64,000 nucleotides of DNA from Saccharospirillum sp040881935 (GTDB lineage: Bacteria; Pseudomonadota; Gammaproteobacteria; Pseudomonadales; Natronospirillaceae), in NCBI RefSeq assembly GCF_040881935.1, contig NZ_JBBECH010000057.1, positions 1 to 64,000 of the forward strand, in the 5' to 3' direction. A program made the translations under genes and the position numbers. Numbering within the stretch: the first letter of the stretch is position 1; each line of letters begins with the position of its first letter. This document shows, in pieces, positions 61,894 through 64,000 of this stretch. Under the pieces are notes generated by a model. It was given only the letters and a program-made list of their open reading frames with translations, was not told the DNA's origin and searched no databases.

Positions 61894-62793
61894 ATGACTG
61901 TACGTTTAGGGATTAACCCGCTGACCTGGAGCAACGACGACATGCCGGCTCTGGGGGCGGAAACACCACTCGAAACCTGTCTGAGCGAAGGCAAACAGGC
62001 TGGCTTTTCCGGCTTTGAGCTTGGCAACAAGTTTCCCCGCACCCCGGAAAAGCTGGGGCCAATTTTGAAACAACACGAATTGAGCCTGGTGTCCGGCTGG
62101 TACAGCAGTGAATTGCTCAGCCGCACCGCCGAGGCGGAAATCGAGGCGTTACAGGACCACCTCCACCTGCTGAAAAGCCTTGGTGCCAGAGTCATGGTGT
62201 TCTGCGAGGTGACCGACTGTGTGCACGGTGACCAGAGTACGCCAGTGTCCCGGCGTCCGGTCATGACCGAGGCCCAGTGGCAGACCTTTACCGAACGGCT
62301 CGACCAGGTGGCCCGTTATTGCCTGGACCAGGGCGTGCGTGTGGCCTACCACCACCACATGGGTACGGTCGTGGAGTCGGCCGATGACGTGCGCCGGCTT
62401 ATGGACAGCACTGAGGAGGCCGTCGGTCTGCTACTGGATACCGGCCACCTGATATTCGCTGGCGGTGACCCATTGCAGATACAGCGGGAATACGCCGGGC
62501 GTATCTGCCACGTGCATTGCAAGGACATTCGTGCCGAGGTTCTGGCCGATGCCCGCAACCGCGACCTGAGCTTCCTGGACGCTGTGCTGAATGGAACCTT
62601 CACCGTGCCGGGCGATGGTTGCATCGACTATCCGGCCCTGTTCAAAGGGCTTGAAGCCAGCGGCTATCAGGGCTGGCTGGTGGTGGAGGCCGAGCAGGAC
62701 CCGGCGGTGGCCCACCCGCTGACCTACGCGCGCATGGGATACGAAGGCTTGACCCGGGCCTGCGCCGAAGCAGGACTGAAACTCGACAACTGA
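61894..62793 (+). CDS. iolE: myo-Inosose-2 dehydratase
   Basis: Removes water from 2-keto-myo-inositol. 299 aa, an AP-endonuclease/xylose-isomerase-like TIM barrel. Characteristic segments are LGINPLTWSNDDMPALG at the N-terminus, YHHHMGTVVESADDV near residue 150, LLLDTGHLIFAGGDP near 180, and HVHCKDIR near 207, with metal ligands in the last three. It is 14 bp after iolD in the same operon. Confidence 0.95.
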   Translation: MTVRLGINPLTWSNDDMPALGAETPLETCLSEGKQAGFSGFELGNKFPRTPEKLGPILKQHELSLVSGWYSSELLSRTAEAEIEALQDHLHLLKSLGARVMVFCEVTDCVHGDQSTPVSRRPVMTEAQWQTFTERLDQVARYCLDQGVRVAYHHHMGTVVESADDVRRLMDSTEEAVGLLLDTGHLIFAGGDPLQIQREYAGRICHVHCKDIRAEVLADARNRDLSFLDAVLNGTFTVPGDGCIDYPALFKGLEASGYQGWLVVEAEQDPAVAHPLTYARMGYEGLTRACAEAGLKLDN

Positions 62794-62841
62794 AACCCGG
62801 AAAACCCCGGTCAGACACGATACGAATAAATGGTGAAACAC

Positions 62842-64000
62842 ATGACAACATTAGGTAATTACATAGGCGGCCAGCGGGTCGCCAGTCACAGCGGTCGGGA
62901 TGCGGCCGTATTCAATCCGGCTAAGGGCGAGGAAAGCCTGCGCGTGGCTATGTCCAATGCCGATGAAACCCGTGCCGCGGTAGCCACAGCTGAAGCCGCG
63001 TTCGCCGGTTGGAAAAGCGTCAGCCCGCTGAAGCGGGCGCGTGTAATGTTCAAGTTCAAGGAACTGATCGAACGCGATGCCGAAAAAATCGCTACCCAAA
63101 TTTCCCTGGAACACGGCAAGGTGTATTCCGATGCCTTCGGTGAACTGACCCGGGGTCTAGAGGTGGTCGAGTTTGCCTGCGGCATCCCCCACCTGCTCAA
63201 GGGCGAGCATTCGCTGAACGTGGGTCGTGGCGTCGACAGTTATTCTATGATGCAGCCATTGGGCGTCTGTGCCGGTATCTCACCCTTTAATTTTCCCGCC
63301 ATGGTGCCGATGTGGATGTTCCCCATCGCGCTTGCCTGTGGCAATACCTTCATTATGAAACCGTCGGAAAAAGATCCGAGTGTCCCGCTCATGCTGGCGG
63401 AACTGTTGAGCGAAGCCGGGCTGCCCGATGGCGTGTTTAACGTGGTTAACGGCGACAAAGAGGCGGTCGATGTGCTGCTGACCGACGATCGGGTGCAGGC
63501 GGTCAGTTTTGTCGGTTCCACGCCCATCGCCGAATACATCTATGCCACGGCCTCCGCTCATGGCAAACGGGTTCAGGCACTGGGCGGCGCCAAGAACCAC
63601 ATGGTGATCATGCCGGACGCCGACCCGGCCCAGGTGGTCAACTCCCTGATGGGGGCCGCTTACGGTTCGGCGGGTGAACGCTGCATGGCCATTTCAGTGG
63701 CCGTCTGTGTGGGCGACAAGGTGGCGGATCATCTGGTTCGGGATCTGCAAACGGAAATCGCTGGCATGCGGGTCGGCCCCGGCACCGGCCAGGCCGAAGA
63801 GCCCCACATGGGGCCCCTGGTGACCCGGGAGCACGCCGACAAAGTGCTGGGTTACATCGCAACCGGTGTGGACGAGGGCGCCCGGCTGGTGGTGGATGGC
63901 CGCGACTTTGTCAGCCAGGGCAACGAGAATGGCTACTTCGTCGGCCCAACCCTGTTCGATCAGGTCAAGCCGGACATGCGCATTTACCAAGAGGAGATAT
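62842..64000 (+). CDS. mmsA: Methylmalonate-semialdehyde dehydrogenase (partial, 3' end outside window)
   Basis: CoA-acylating aldehyde dehydrogenase (IolA/MmsA) that turns malonate semialdehyde into acetyl-CoA, ending inositol breakdown. Open to the window edge, about 386 of roughly 500 residues. The start is ATG 62842 (MTTLGNYIGGQRV); an in-frame ATG at 62830 adds four residues. ICAGISPFNFPAMVPMWMF-type and ALGGAKNHMVIMPDAD segments, and the catalytic Cys in GSAGERCMAIS near residue 285, are as expected. The sequence ends at DMRIYQEEI, just before the conserved FGPVL region. Confidence 0.94.
   Translation, partial: MTTLGNYIGGQRVASHSGRDAAVFNPAKGEESLRVAMSNADETRAAVATAEAAFAGWKSVSPLKRARVMFKFKELIERDAEKIATQISLEHGKVYSDAFGELTRGLEVVEFACGIPHLLKGEHSLNVGRGVDSYSMMQPLGVCAGISPFNFPAMVPMWMFPIALACGNTFIMKPSEKDPSVPLMLAELLSEAGLPDGVFNVVNGDKEAVDVLLTDDRVQAVSFVGSTPIAEYIYATASAHGKRVQALGGAKNHMVIMPDADPAQVVNSLMGAAYGSAGERCMAISVAVCVGDKVADHLVRDLQTEIAGMRVGPGTGQAEEPHMGPLVTREHADKVLGYIATGVDEGARLVVDGRDFVSQGNENGYFVGPTLFDQVKPDMRIYQEEI

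Overview
This 64-kb window looks like part of a marine-type gammaproteobacterial chromosome, probably Oceanospirillales/Saccharospirillaceae-like or a Pseudomonas relative. The evidence is gene content and order: hemC-hemD-hemX-hemY, argH divergent from an AlgZ/AlgR-type pair, a SutA-like small protein, ATP-dependent pckA, thiL-pgpA and ptsP. The taxonomic guess is inference from recalled synteny; no search was run. Most of the window has GC-rich codon use, but about 31.06-39.2 kb is visibly AT-richer.

Layout. (1) 0-11.3 kb: an orphan sugar-binding protein (minus strand), the hem cluster with a GAF-fold methionine sulfoxide reductase, then a glucose/mannose-type ABC transporter whose binding protein is a paralogue of the orphan. 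This operon is broken by a 100-N gap flanked by an exact 55-bp duplication, which looks like an assembly artefact. (2) 11.5-24.6 kb: a PAS/GAF/GGDEF/EAL protein, argH, algZ-algR, a long foldback (MITE-like) element, a SutA-like gene, pckA, thiL, pgpA, a striking head-to-head array of degenerate 17-bp repeats, and ptsP. (3) 24.8-30.6 kb: an MMPL/RND exporter, a LolA-like periplasmic protein and an outer-membrane protein in one translationally coupled operon, then TetR and OsmC genes. (4) 30.7-39.2 kb: a split/duplicated tRNA-Ile(CAT) locus with short CGCTTAC repeats, then an AT-rich accessory region. It holds an XRE-ImmA metallopeptidase module with two unknown partners, and a MarR/TctABC/4,5-dihydroxyphthalate-decarboxylase-like/class II aldolase cluster. 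(5) 39.4-49.4 kb: a P-loop kinase plus inositol-monophosphatase-like pair, divergent from a complete peptide-family ABC transporter, then a LacI regulator and a phytanoyl-CoA-dioxygenase-like gene. Two near-identical 16-bp palindromes of the TTGCAAG/CTTGCAA type tie these units into one probable LacI regulon. (6) 49.3-64 kb: a complete myo-inositol catabolic locus. The minus arm is binding protein, RpiR regulator, iolG, iolB and a dehydrogenase. The plus arm is permease, ATPase, a second dehydrogenase, iolC fused to DUF2090, iolD, iolE and mmsA/iolA (cut by the window end).

How the genes work together. The inositol locus encodes uptake, oxidation (three Gfo/Idh/MocA dehydrogenases), dehydration (IolE), ring opening (IolD), isomerisation (IolB), phosphorylation and aldol cleavage (IolC-DUF2090), and semialdehyde oxidation (MmsA). 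The three candidate promoters of this locus each carry a GGAA-N6-TTCC-like palindrome in the -35/-10 spacer, a simple repression design for the RpiR protein. The neighbouring LacI regulon, with a phosphatase, a small-molecule kinase and a 2-oxoglutarate dioxygenase-like enzyme beside a dedicated importer, may feed an unusual substrate, possibly an inositol derivative, into this pathway. That link is a hypothesis.
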